Shown piece by piece: positions 17,688-27,221 of a stretch of DNA of 64,000 nt (position 1 is the stretch's first letter; each line of letters starts with the position of its first letter). The notes beneath the pieces are model-generated. The model did no database searches and was not told the DNA's origin. It was given only the letters and a program-made list of their open reading frames with translations. Source of the DNA: Flavobacterium pectinovorum (GTDB lineage Bacteria; Bacteroidota; Bacteroidia; Flavobacteriales; Flavobacteriaceae); the NCBI RefSeq assembly GCF_900142715.1, contig NZ_FRBX01000003.1, positions 62,001 through 126,000 on the forward strand. The letters are read 5' to 3'. A program made the translations under genes and the position numbers.

Positions 17688-20600
17688 CTAGTTTAAAAAG
17701 TTTATTACTTTGAATGATTTTTTGTTTCCTGCTTTGTCTGTTACTACAACTATAAACATTTGTTTTGTTGAGAAACTTTGGTTTTGTAGCAGAATCTCTT
17801 TATTATTTTGGATGTTTTGGTGGTTTACCAAATTTTGTCCAATTGTATTAAATACGTCTACACGAGCAATGTCTTCAGTTTCGTTTGTAACTGATAAGGC
17901 ATTGTTTTTAAAGTAAACAATTGTATTACTTTTTACTTCAATTTTATCAACTGCCAATGTTTTTGCTGCTGACTGTGAAGCAAAATAAGCTGCATACGCT
18001 TTAGATAATTCAGATGAATTACCACAAGAAGATGCATCCCAGTTTACAGACCAAGTCATTAAACCTCTTAAAGAAGGATATGGTCCGCCTGGCTGCATAG
18101 TGTATGTTCTTCCTGAAAAAGTGGTTCCGGTTCTTAAATAATGCATAGCATTAATTCCTTCTGTCGGCGTTAAATAACCGCTACCTGCTGCACTTGGACA
18201 AGCTGGTAATGCAATAAGAACTTTTGAGGGCGGTAAACCATCAAAATGCATTCCTGTTGTAGCAATGTTATATCCTTTTATAATCATATCGGTTAGGGCT
18301 GTTACCATGTTTGATTTCTTAGCTGAACCATAATATTGACCATCTAATCCGTTTTCTCCTCCTGTATTATACAATTGTACCGCTAACAAATCCAAATCAT
18401 TACGCAAGTTTTGAATGATTGGCAGGAAGGAACCAAAAGTATCCGTATAGGTAGAATATCCTCCTTGTACATATTGTGTTTCAGGAGCTGCAGTTAATAA
18501 AAATCCAGGACCATAGTAAGCTTTTAATTCTTTGAAAGCATCTACTACGTTTTTTAATCTTGGATAAGCAGAAATACCCGCATAAGAAATATCTCTTAAA
18601 CCTCCTGCATTAAAATTCATCGATCCGCCTTCAAAATCAATATCAACTCCATCAAATTGATACTCATCAATAATTGCTTTTAGACCGTTAACAAAAATAT
18701 TTTTTTGAGCTACATTGTCTAAAACAACATGACCGTTTTGACCTCCGATAGAAACAATAACAGGAACGCCGCTATCTCTTAAGGATTTTATATCGTTTTT
18801 CAACAATTGTTTATTGAAAACACCATTGGTCAAGTATCTGGTGTCATTTGTAGTTAATACTGGTGTATAACCATCACGATTAACAGTTTCTACGAAAGAA
18901 TAATCGACTACGTTAAACTTACTTCCGACCATTTGAGAAAAATATAAAAATGGAGCACCTGCATTTTCCCAGGAATGTGCATATCCTAAAATAATTTTAG
19001 ATGGAAGCGGAATGAATCTATTCGTGCTCACCGGAGCAATTTTAATTGTATTGTTTAATGTAGTTACAGCAGCTTTATTATCTGTTGCTTTGATTACAAC
19101 CGGATAATCCTGATAAGCAGATGGTGTAAAATTATACGTATAGGTATTATTTGTGCCTGCTGTCATATTAAATGTACCTCCATTTATTGTAATAGTAACA
19201 CCTGAAACCGATCCGTCACTATCAACAGCTGTAACTGAAATTGGTACAACCTGAAAAGAACTCTGGGTTACAGTAGTATTCGATGGTGAATTCCATGTAA
19301 TTACCGGCAATGAATTTGGGCAGTTTGCACCTGAACAAGTTAATGTAAAACTATAAGTTTTTGATTCTGTTGTTCCGTTTGATGCAGTAGCCGTAACGGT
19401 TAAGGTATGAGGAAGCGAAAACTGATTTGCTGCCGGTGTCCAAATCGCGGTATAAGTTCCCGAAGAATTGGTAGCACTCAGGCTTTGTCCATCTAAACTA
19501 AATACAACAGATGAGATTGTAGTGGCATCAGCGGCACTTAATCCAACACTTGCAACAAAATTAATTGCTGATCCTAAATTTATAGCAATCGCAGAAGCTG
19601 TTGGCGCTGTAATAGTAACCACTGGCTTAGTCGCAACTACCGCTTGTCTATTGAAATCATAAACCGTTGGAGTTGTTGGAACTGCAAAGTTGGCTAAGTT
19701 ATTTGGATAATAAGTCACTTCACCATTTTCCCATGAGTTTAATTTCAAACTTAAAATTTGTGTATAACCTGCAACAACTGAATTATCGAAAGTATAGTTT
19801 CCTGATGCATCTGTAGTGGCAAGAACGCTTTTCCAGTTGTGTGTGTTATCTGTCCAAGGTAAAACTAATTCTACTTTTGCACCAGCAACCGGAGTTGTCC
19901 CGTTTTTAACTGATCCGCTAATCAAGTTTGCCGCTACCAATGCTGCTTTTGCAGTAGAACTTGTATTGAAGTTATAAACCGTTGGGTTTGCAGGAATTGC
20001 AAAGTTGGCCAGATTATTAGGGAAGTAAGCTACTTCTCCGTTTTCCCAAGAGTTTAATTTTAAACTTGTAGCGGTTGTATAACCTGCTACAACTGAATTG
20101 TCAAAACTGTATTTTCCTTGTGCATCTGTTATCGCAATTACACTTTTCCAGTTGTGTGTATTATCTGTCCAAGGTAAAACTAATTCTACTTTTGCACCAG
20201 AAACAGGAGTCGATCCGTTTTTAACTGTTCCGCTAATTTTACTTGAAGGAACTACAATAACATCTTGCGCGAAGTTTAATGTTTTGTTTGAAGTCAGATT
20301 CGTATAAACTGTTGAAGCCGGAGTAAATGTTTGTCCTGCCAAAGCTGCCGTTACGGTATAATTACCGCCTGCTGGCAAATTAGCAATCGAATAAACTCCG
20401 CTTGAATTTGTAGTTGCTGTAAAAGTTCCAGTTGTTGAAGTTGCCGTAACTGTTACACCAGAAACCGGAGTTGTTCCGTTAAGAATAGTTCCGCTTACTG
20501 TGTAATAAACCACTGGCGCGCCCTGAGCAAAATTCAACGTTTTGTTGGCATCAATTGCATTGTAAACTGTTGAAGTTGGCGTATAGGAGAATCCAGTTTT

Positions 20601-22436
20601 TGCAGCTGTAACGGTGAAGTTAAGCCCGGCTGTTAAACCTGCTACGCTGTACACTCCGCTTGCATTAGAAACTGCAGTTAAAACTGTAGCTCCTGAAGTT
20701 GCCGTAACGGTTACACCAGAAACTCCTGTTGCTCCGTTAAGAACTGTTCCGCTAACAGTATATAAAGGTTGCGTTCCGTTAATAACAACTGCCGTTTGAT
20801 TTGTTGTTACATTCGTTAATGTTACCGGAGTAAAAGTATACGTGGCTTTTGAAGCTGTAAGGATATAATTTTGTCCTGAAGTTAAATTACTAAATGTAAA
20901 ATTTCCTCCTGTAGAAACTACAGTTTGCAATATTACATTGCTTGCATTACGCAAATCAACTGTAACATTTGGTACTAAAGCTGATCCGTTTTTTACAGAA
21001 CCGGAAATACTTACTGTTCCAGGAACTACGCTTCCAAAAGATGTATCGACCTGAGTTAATAATGAGTTCGGAATTGAGCCTCTTGTATCCTGAGATAATT
21101 CCCAAACCATACCTCCGGCAAGGTTTCTCGATTTAATATACTGCACTTTTAAATCCATTGATTGCTTATCTTCATAAGAAATAAACTGTTTTAAAGTAGC
21201 ATTGTATAAATAAGGAACTTTTGTTGTATTGTCAAAATATCTTACCCATCCTGCAGAAGCCGCAGTTGGTGTAACTAACATGGTATTTGGATCTAAATAA
21301 GCATGTGAATTTGTAACCGGATTTCCAACTAAATCACAAATTTCGATACTTCCTGATTTTTCGCAGGCTGCAGGACCATCCCATGTTCCTGTTGGGTTTT
21401 GTGGGTTTGTGCATCCAGGAACTACATATCTTGGTGCAGCAACAAATAATCCAGGTAAATTTGGATTGGTTCCGTTATTGGCAACATTATCGAATTTTTT
21501 TCCGTAGAAAGGTAATCCCATGATTAATTTATTCGCAGGAAAACCAACAACATTCAAATATTGATTCGTTAATTCGTCTAATGATTCTGATTGTGTTGCG
21601 CCATAAAGCGGGTCATTTGTGTTTCCACTTGCGTATAAAGGAGCGTTGTAGCATGTTTTATCATACCAGTTTCCACCGAAATCATATCCAAAATAAGTAA
21701 TGTAATCACAATAAGTCGAAATATCTTCTGTCATTCCGTATTGTGCTCTGTTTGATGGTCCTAAATATTGTTTGGCAACATTTCGAACATTGTTTCCGGC
21801 AGCAATAGTGACTAATTTATTTGGCATTGCCTGACGCATTGCTTTTAATAAATACACTAAATTTTTGTTGTCGTCCGGGCTGTACTTTTGTGGAGGAATT
21901 GGCGCTCCATTGATCACTTCGGTACCATCTGTTCCACCAGAAAGAGGATATTCCCAGTCGATATCGAATCCATCAATAAATGGATATTTAGTAATGAAGT
22001 TTGCCATATCTGTAGCCAAAGCGGCTCTTGCAACAGGACTTGCTGCAATTGGAGATAGATCCTGACCTTTTGTCCATCCTCCAACAGAAATTAAAATTTT
22101 AAGATGCGGATACTTTTCCTTAAGTTTCATTAAGTCATAAAAGTTCCCTTTTACAGGAGCATCCCACGGAATTCCGCCTTCCATATGCTCAAAATCGGCA
22201 TAAGTGTCTAAACATAACAACTTTGTGTTTTCCGGATGAGCGGGATCATAAGTTGTTCCATAAAAAGAATAATTCAAATGCGTGATTTTACTTCCATCTA
22301 TTTTTGGAACGTTGAAATCCCTCGCATAAATAGACCATTGCGCATAATACCCTACTACTTTTTTACCATGAGCTGGTTGTGCCATGGCGAGCAAGGGAAA
22401 CAGTAACAATAAGAGCAATCTGTAATAATGTTTCAT
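17688..22436 (-). CDS. chiA: Secreted multidomain chitinase with two GH18 domains (ChiA)
   Basis: 1582 residues from the ATG at 22436, which starts the signal peptide (ends LLAMAQ, residue 20). GH18-N spans about 24-470: SVGG at 117-120 and the catalytic DGFDIDWE with Glu162. Then come three CarboxypepD/CNA-B-like beta modules, two near-identical ~105-residue modules (GAKVELVLPWTDNTHNW), and two Ig-like modules. GH18-C spans about 1160-1490 with DGVDIDFE, Glu1269. A T9SS type A-like tail lies at about 1500-1582 (VDVFNTIGQNL ... KSFKVINFLN). Length and order match F. johnsoniae ChiA, a T9SS-secreted enzyme needed for growth on chitin. There the N domain is processive-like and the C domain endo-like; which applies here is inferred. 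Confidence 0.95.
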   Translation of the reverse strand: MKHYYRLLLLLLFPLLAMAQPAHGKKVVGYYAQWSIYARDFNVPKIDGSKITHLNYSFYGTTYDPAHPENTKLLCLDTYADFEHMEGGIPWDAPVKGNFYDLMKLKEKYPHLKILISVGGWTKGQDLSPIAASPVARAALATDMANFITKYPFIDGFDIDWEYPLSGGTDGTEVINGAPIPPQKYSPDDNKNLVYLLKAMRQAMPNKLVTIAAGNNVRNVAKQYLGPSNRAQYGMTEDISTYCDYITYFGYDFGGNWYDKTCYNAPLYASGNTNDPLYGATQSESLDELTNQYLNVVGFPANKLIMGLPFYGKKFDNVANNGTNPNLPGLFVAAPRYVVPGCTNPQNPTGTWDGPAACEKSGSIEICDLVGNPVTNSHAYLDPNTMLVTPTAASAGWVRYFDNTTKVPYLYNATLKQFISYEDKQSMDLKVQYIKSRNLAGGMVWELSQDTRGSIPNSLLTQVDTSFGSVVPGTVSISGSVKNGSALVPNVTVDLRNASNVILQTVVSTGGNFTFSNLTSGQNYILTASKATYTFTPVTLTNVTTNQTAVVINGTQPLYTVSGTVLNGATGVSGVTVTATSGATVLTAVSNASGVYSVAGLTAGLNFTVTAAKTGFSYTPTSTVYNAIDANKTLNFAQGAPVVYYTVSGTILNGTTPVSGVTVTATSTTGTFTATTNSSGVYSIANLPAGGNYTVTAALAGQTFTPASTVYTNLTSNKTLNFAQDVIVVPSSKISGTVKNGSTPVSGAKVELVLPWTDNTHNWKSVIAITDAQGKYSFDNSVVAGYTTATSLKLNSWENGEVAYFPNNLANFAIPANPTVYNFNTSSTAKAALVAANLISGSVKNGTTPVAGAKVELVLPWTDNTHNWKSVLATTDASGNYTFDNSVVAGYTQILSLKLNSWENGEVTYYPNNLANFAVPTTPTVYDFNRQAVVATKPVVTITAPTASAIAINLGSAINFVASVGLSAADATTISSVVFSLDGQSLSATNSSGTYTAIWTPAANQFSLPHTLTVTATASNGTTESKTYSFTLTCSGANCPNSLPVITWNSPSNTTVTQSSFQVVPISVTAVDSDGSVSGVTITINGGTFNMTAGTNNTYTYNFTPSAYQDYPVVIKATDNKAAVTTLNNTIKIAPVSTNRFIPLPSKIILGYAHSWENAGAPFLYFSQMVGSKFNVVDYSFVETVNRDGYTPVLTTNDTRYLTNGVFNKQLLKNDIKSLRDSGVPVIVSIGGQNGHVVLDNVAQKNIFVNGLKAIIDEYQFDGVDIDFEGGSMNFNAGGLRDISYAGISAYPRLKNVVDAFKELKAYYGPGFLLTAAPETQYVQGGYSTYTDTFGSFLPIIQNLRNDLDLLAVQLYNTGGENGLDGQYYGSAKKSNMVTALTDMIIKGYNIATTGMHFDGLPPSKVLIALPACPSAAGSGYLTPTEGINAMHYLRTGTTFSGRTYTMQPGGPYPSLRGLMTWSVNWDASSCGNSSELSKAYAAYFASQSAAKTLAVDKIEVKSNTIVYFKNNALSVTNETEDIARVDVFNTIGQNLVNHQNIQNNKEILLQNQSFSTKQMFIVVVTDKAGNKKSFKVINFLN
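19629..20258 (-). repeat. Two ~315-bp near-identical modules inside chiA
   Basis: Shared segments, for example TTCCAGTTGTGTGT (19831 and 20146, offset 315 bp) and the following ATCTGTCCAAGGTAAAAC, show two adjacent copies of a ~105-residue module. They probably act as spacer or carbohydrate-binding modules between the catalytic domains. Confidence 0.8.
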
Positions 22437-22942
22437 AATTAATAAATATTGGTTAATAGAAAATAAATATTCCAATTACAACATCTTACATGTCAATTTC
22501 GACACATAAAACACAACAATCGGGATTCAATAAACTGCAATAAAAACATTGCAATCCGTTGGAAATTACTTCATCTTACTTCTATAAATAAATATTACTA
22601 TTACTGATTCTACCATAATCATTAGCAAATAGTATTGATTGATATTTATGTATAATTCTTTTAAAAAATTAGTATTACATACAAATGATAAATTTGGGAG
22701 AACTCATCAATCTAAATACTTGTTCTGTCATGTTTTTTATTCTTTTTATTTGGTTTTTTAAGGTTAATACTCTTTTAATGGTTATTTTTTAATGATTTTT
22801 TTGGTTAATTTTTTTTAAGTCTGAAAAAAAGTTTTGTACCATTAAAGTCTTATTATAATTACCTCTACTGAAATATTCCAGTAGAGATAATTAGAAATCT
22901 AAAACAATCATTGTAACTTACTAAACTAATTCAACTCAAACT
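22437..22942. other. 506-bp non-coding gap between GH20 gene and chiA
   Basis: Very AT-rich, no open frame. It contains a hairpin at 22863-22886 (CTCTACTG / CAGTAGAG, 8-nt loop) shortly after the GH20 stop on the minus strand, probably a weak terminator or processing site. It also contains a TTTATTGAAT...GTTTTATGTGTCG stretch (minus, about 22500-22540) that partly resembles the susC upstream block. chiA may have its own promoter here. Confidence 0.5.
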
Positions 22943-25009
22943 TTATATTAATTTTTTCAGACTCGCATAAACTGCAAGCTCAACATCTGCATGATCTTTT
23001 GTGTTACATTGTTCAATTAAACTTTTTAAATCTTCTTTCTTTAAAATCGATTTGTTATCTAAAACAAGTAACAATTCCTGCGATGCATCATTTAATTTTT
23101 TAGATAAAGGTAAAATTGGCTGTACTAACGGCGCATTGGAACTCAACTCAACCAAACCTTTATTTACTGCAATCCATTTGTTTAAAAATCCCGCTACTTT
23201 TGCTTTATTTTCTGGTGTTTTATTGGCCAGATATTGTGTTACTGCCTCATCAAAAGCCAAAGCATCTTTGGCATCCGGCGTACAGGCATCAGCAAAAAGT
23301 GTAAACGGAGAATACATTTGGTACTCTGTTCCTCCTTTATTTCTGGTGTATCCTTTTAAAGGTTCGCAAACATTTGCAAATTCGTTAAGGGATTTTATGT
23401 TTTGGTTATTGGCAATGTTTCTTAAAATAACAGCTCTGTTGCGAATATGCGTTAATCCCAATTCTTCTAATCTAAAAGAAACTGTTTCCAGACGTTTACG
23501 CATATTGCCAACATCTGTAATATCCTCGGCAGACCAAAGTCTTTCTGCAATAGCTGCTGTTCTTGGCCAAACTCTTGAATCTATTGTTGATGGCGTTGTA
23601 AGCTCTGTCCACATTGTGGCTTCTCCACCCAAAATTCTTGCTTTTTCTTCTGTAGTTAAATCAGCACCTTTTGGCATTGGATCGTTTAAATAATGACTTT
23701 CAATCGGATACATCAAATCAATGTAATATCCGTTTGATAATACTGTTTTGTATCCTTTTTTTACTGCATCTACTAATGACTGACCTGCTACAACACCTTC
23801 ATTTGGTCCTCTCCAGGAATGGATGATCGCTTCTTTTGACATGTTTTTTGTCAAAATTTCTTCCCAGCCCATTAATTGTTTGCCGTGTTTTTTAAGCATT
23901 GGCACTAATTGCATCGTAAAATAGGTTTGCAATTCGTGATTGGTTGTTAAATTATTTTTCTTTTTAAATGCCTGAATTTTCGGGTTTGCATCCCAATCTT
24001 TCCCCTCATTTTCATCTCCCCCGATATGAAAATAAGCTCCGGGAAATAAAGGGCAAACTTCATCAAAAAGTTCACTTAATAATTGATATGTTTTAGGATT
24101 TGAAGGATCTAATGTTGGCGAAAAAATACCCGCATTTCTTTCAACTCCATAGGTCGCAATTGCGGTTCCCTGAATATTTTTTTCTGAAGTTCCACCTGTC
24201 AGCGTAATCACTTTGCTTCCTATTTCCGGGTACGCCGTAAGAATTGCAGATCCGTGACCAGGAACATCTATTTCAGGAACGATCAAAATACCGCGCTCAT
24301 CAGCGTATTTAACGATATTTTTAATTTCCTCTTGTGTGTAATACATTCCATCCGAAGCTAAATCGATTAATTTTGGATGTTTTTTCATTTCTATTCTCCA
24401 ACCCTGATCGTCTACTAAATGCCAGTGAAAAACATTCATTTTCATAGCAGCCAGTCCATCAATATTTCTTTTGATAACATCTACAGGCTGAAAATGTCTT
24501 GCAGCATCTATCATTAAACCTCTCCATGTAAATCTTGGAAAATCTGAAATTTGTGAATTCGGAAAATAAAATGATGTGCTGTTATTCTGCAACATTTGCA
24601 ATAACGTTTCAAGGCCGTGTAAAGCTCCTAAATCGCTGGTTGCATTTATTGTAATTTGGTTTTGTTTGATGTCTAAATGATAACTTTCATCTTCATATAA
24701 ACCTATTTTTCCGCTTTTGGTACAGTTTATTTGAAGTTGAGCTGAGGGAAATTCATTTAGTTTCGTAATAAAACCCTGTTCGAAAAAAATACCGGTTCTA
24801 CCATCTAAGCGACGCAAAAAGCGTGTTACCCCTCCAAATATTCTTGAATTTGGATTTCCGGTAATGTTTACTTTAAAGTTTTTGGTTAAAGCAAAATTTC
24901 CGTCGTTTAAAACAACACTCTGAGGCCAGGGCATAAGATTTAACTGCTCTTTCTTAATTTGGGCAGTAGAAGTTAAACCTGCTAATAGTAGGACTAATAA
25001 ATATTTCAT
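22943..25009 (-). CDS. GH20 beta-N-acetylhexosaminidase
   Basis: 688 residues, signal peptide MKYLLVLLLAGLTSTAQ. A GH20b N-terminal domain (about 20-155) precedes the catalytic TIM barrel (about 158-500). Landmarks: FTWRGLMIDAARHF, MNVFHWHLVDDQGWRIE, and the Asp-Glu pair HIGGDENEG (D332/E333) of substrate-assisted catalysis. It releases GlcNAc from chito-oligosaccharides, probably in the periplasm after SusC/D import. It corresponds in position to the GH20 gene of the F. johnsoniae chitin locus. The C-terminal ~130 residues are helical and uncharacterised. Confidence 0.95.
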   Translation of the reverse strand: MKYLLVLLLAGLTSTAQIKKEQLNLMPWPQSVVLNDGNFALTKNFKVNITGNPNSRIFGGVTRFLRRLDGRTGIFFEQGFITKLNEFPSAQLQINCTKSGKIGLYEDESYHLDIKQNQITINATSDLGALHGLETLLQMLQNNSTSFYFPNSQISDFPRFTWRGLMIDAARHFQPVDVIKRNIDGLAAMKMNVFHWHLVDDQGWRIEMKKHPKLIDLASDGMYYTQEEIKNIVKYADERGILIVPEIDVPGHGSAILTAYPEIGSKVITLTGGTSEKNIQGTAIATYGVERNAGIFSPTLDPSNPKTYQLLSELFDEVCPLFPGAYFHIGGDENEGKDWDANPKIQAFKKKNNLTTNHELQTYFTMQLVPMLKKHGKQLMGWEEILTKNMSKEAIIHSWRGPNEGVVAGQSLVDAVKKGYKTVLSNGYYIDLMYPIESHYLNDPMPKGADLTTEEKARILGGEATMWTELTTPSTIDSRVWPRTAAIAERLWSAEDITDVGNMRKRLETVSFRLEELGLTHIRNRAVILRNIANNQNIKSLNEFANVCEPLKGYTRNKGGTEYQMYSPFTLFADACTPDAKDALAFDEAVTQYLANKTPENKAKVAGFLNKWIAVNKGLVELSSNAPLVQPILPLSKKLNDASQELLLVLDNKSILKKEDLKSLIEQCNTKDHADVELAVYASLKKLI

Positions 25010-25171
25010 TTTAATTTGTTTGAAAAGATGTCACTGGAGCAACATTAATAAATTGGATAACAAAAAAACAAATTCAGACGACTTTCTAGAAACCCTCACA
25101 AATCGCTATGAAAGTCAATCTGAATTTTGTAGTTTGATTCGCTCTCACCCGAATCCTTTTTAAAAACAACG

Positions 25172-27109
25172 CTAATAGTCAAAACGCTTAAACGCCTCGA
25201 TAGCTTCATACTCAGCCAAACCTAAATCATCGTATAAGATGGCTGTATTTTTATTACGATCTTCTGCCCTAACCCAAAATTCTCTGGAGTCGTTTCCTTG
25301 AAACATTACTCTGTCTTTTTGAGACTGGTGGTATAAAATCGCGTGACGTTTCAATAATACTTCTGATGGAGAAAGCGGAACGGCCATATCAATTTCGTGA
25401 ATGTCCCATTCGTGCCATGCGCCTCGGTAAAGCCACAACCAGCAATCATCCATGTATTTCTCCGGTTTCAATTGTTTCATGGCAGCAAAAATAGCATTTA
25501 AACAAACTTCATGCGTTCCGTGCGGATCTGCCAAATCTCCGGCTGCAAATACCTGATGTGGTTTTATTTTTGCAATAATATCTTTTACAATTGCAATGTC
25601 TTCAGGTCCTAACGGATTTTTCTTTACTTGTCCTGTTTCATAAAATGGAAGATCCAGGAAATGAGTATTCTCATCTTTTAAGCCAATGTATCTTGTTGCT
25701 GCATAAGATTCTCTTCTTCTGATTAGTCCTTTTAATTTTCGAACTTCCAAAGAATCAATTTGATTTTCTGATTTGCTATTCAAAAAGTCAATAACAGATT
25801 TGAAGTTTATTCCGCTGCCGGCTTCGCCAATAAAATCTTTGGCAACCTCAGCAAATTTTAATGCTTCGTCATCTGTAACAGCTATATTTCCGGAGGTTTG
25901 ATATACCACGTGTACATCATGACCTTGTTTTATCAATTTTGAAAAAGTTCCTCCCATAGAAATCACATCATCATCCGGATGTGGACTAAAAAGAATCACT
26001 CGTTTTTTTGCAGGATTTGCTCTTTCCGGACGATGTGAATCGTCTGTATTTGGTTTTCCACCCGGCCATCCTGTGATGGTATGCTGCAATACGTTGAACA
26101 TATTGATGTTCAAATCATAAGCAGAACCTTCTTGCGCCAAAAGATCAGACATTCCGTTATTATTGTAATCACGGTCTGTTAATTTTAATATCGATTGTTT
26201 TGTTTTTTGGCATAACCAAACAATCGCTTTACTTTTTAATTCTTGTGTCCAGATACATTCTCCCACAAGCCAAGGCGTTTTAAAACGCGTTAATTCTACC
26301 GCTGCTGACTGATCTAAAACGAAAGTCGCATTGGGGTGGTTTTGTAAAAATGTAGCAGGAACTTCTGAACTGATATCACCCTGAATAGTTCTTTTGATGA
26401 TATCGGCTTTGTTTTGTCCCCAAGCCATTAATACGATTCTTTTTGATCTCATAATGGTAGAAACTCCCATAGTGATAGCACGTTTTGGAACGTTGTCTAT
26501 ACCATTAAAATCTGATGAAGCATCTACTCTTGTAATGTGATCCAGTGTAATAATTCTGGTTCCGGAGTTAATGTGCGATCCCGGTTCGTTGAAACCTACG
26601 TGACCTGTACGACCGATACCTAATAACTGAAAATCAAGTCCTCCCGCATTTTTAATATTCATTTCATAATCGATACAATATTGATTTAATTCATCAATAG
26701 ATACCGTACCATCAGGAATATTAACATTTTCCGGTTTAATATCAATATGATTAAAAAGATGCTGATGCATGAAATAATGGTAGCTCTGATTGTTCTCTTT
26801 TGTCATTGGATAATATTCATCCAGATTAAAAGTGATTACATTGCTAAAACTTAGTCCTTCTTCTCTGTGCATTCTCACTAATTCTTCATAAACTTTTATA
26901 GGAGAAGAACCTGTTGCCAAACCCAATACACAAGATTTATTTTTTTCTTGTTTGGTTCTGATTAATTGTGCAATTTCCTGGGCAACGATTATTGAAGCTT
27001 CGGCAGAACTTTTGAAAATTTCGTTGTGGATTTTCTCAAATCTGGTCTCTTCAAATTTCCCTGCACTTTTATAGCTGATATCAGGTTTTATTTCTAAAGC
27101 ACTTTTCAT
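25172..27109 (-). CDS. nagB: Glucosamine-6-phosphate deaminase with fused PIG-L/LmbE-like domain
   Basis: 645 residues, no signal peptide, cytoplasmic. The NagB domain spans about 30-280: LGLATGSSP, FNLDEYY and GIGRTGHVGFNEPGS. The catalytic His and Glu are in place, but the position of the E. coli relay Asp (NDGH) is Thr. Residues about 365-640 are PIG-L/LmbE-like: FSPHPDDDVISMGG and DPHGTHEVCLNA supply the metal ligands of an N-deacetylase fold. This two-domain form occurs in other Bacteroidota. The product would convert GlcN-6-P to fructose-6-P. The PIG-L half could deacetylate a GlcNAc derivative, which is inference. Confidence 0.9.
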   Translation of the reverse strand: MKSALEIKPDISYKSAGKFEETRFEKIHNEIFKSSAEASIIVAQEIAQLIRTKQEKNKSCVLGLATGSSPIKVYEELVRMHREEGLSFSNVITFNLDEYYPMTKENNQSYHYFMHQHLFNHIDIKPENVNIPDGTVSIDELNQYCIDYEMNIKNAGGLDFQLLGIGRTGHVGFNEPGSHINSGTRIITLDHITRVDASSDFNGIDNVPKRAITMGVSTIMRSKRIVLMAWGQNKADIIKRTIQGDISSEVPATFLQNHPNATFVLDQSAAVELTRFKTPWLVGECIWTQELKSKAIVWLCQKTKQSILKLTDRDYNNNGMSDLLAQEGSAYDLNINMFNVLQHTITGWPGGKPNTDDSHRPERANPAKKRVILFSPHPDDDVISMGGTFSKLIKQGHDVHVVYQTSGNIAVTDDEALKFAEVAKDFIGEAGSGINFKSVIDFLNSKSENQIDSLEVRKLKGLIRRRESYAATRYIGLKDENTHFLDLPFYETGQVKKNPLGPEDIAIVKDIIAKIKPHQVFAAGDLADPHGTHEVCLNAIFAAMKQLKPEKYMDDCWLWLYRGAWHEWDIHEIDMAVPLSPSEVLLKRHAILYHQSQKDRVMFQGNDSREFWVRAEDRNKNTAILYDDLGLAEYEAIEAFKRFDY

Positions 27110-27221
27110 TTTTTTCTTTTTTTGGTATGTACAATTTTGGTTTTTGAAATGGTATAAGCAATTTTCACTGCTTATACCATTTACTAACCAAACTTAAAAT
27201 CTTATAATTCTTTGATATTTT

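Noticed and set aside
19468..20799. Plus-strand open frames inside chiA
   Set aside because: They are antisense shadows of repetitive Thr/Ala/Val-rich modules with no coding support.
22863..22886. Hairpin after the GH20 gene as a strong terminator
   Set aside because: An 8-bp stem without a T run. Listed only as part of the gap, since chiA could still be partly co-transcribed.
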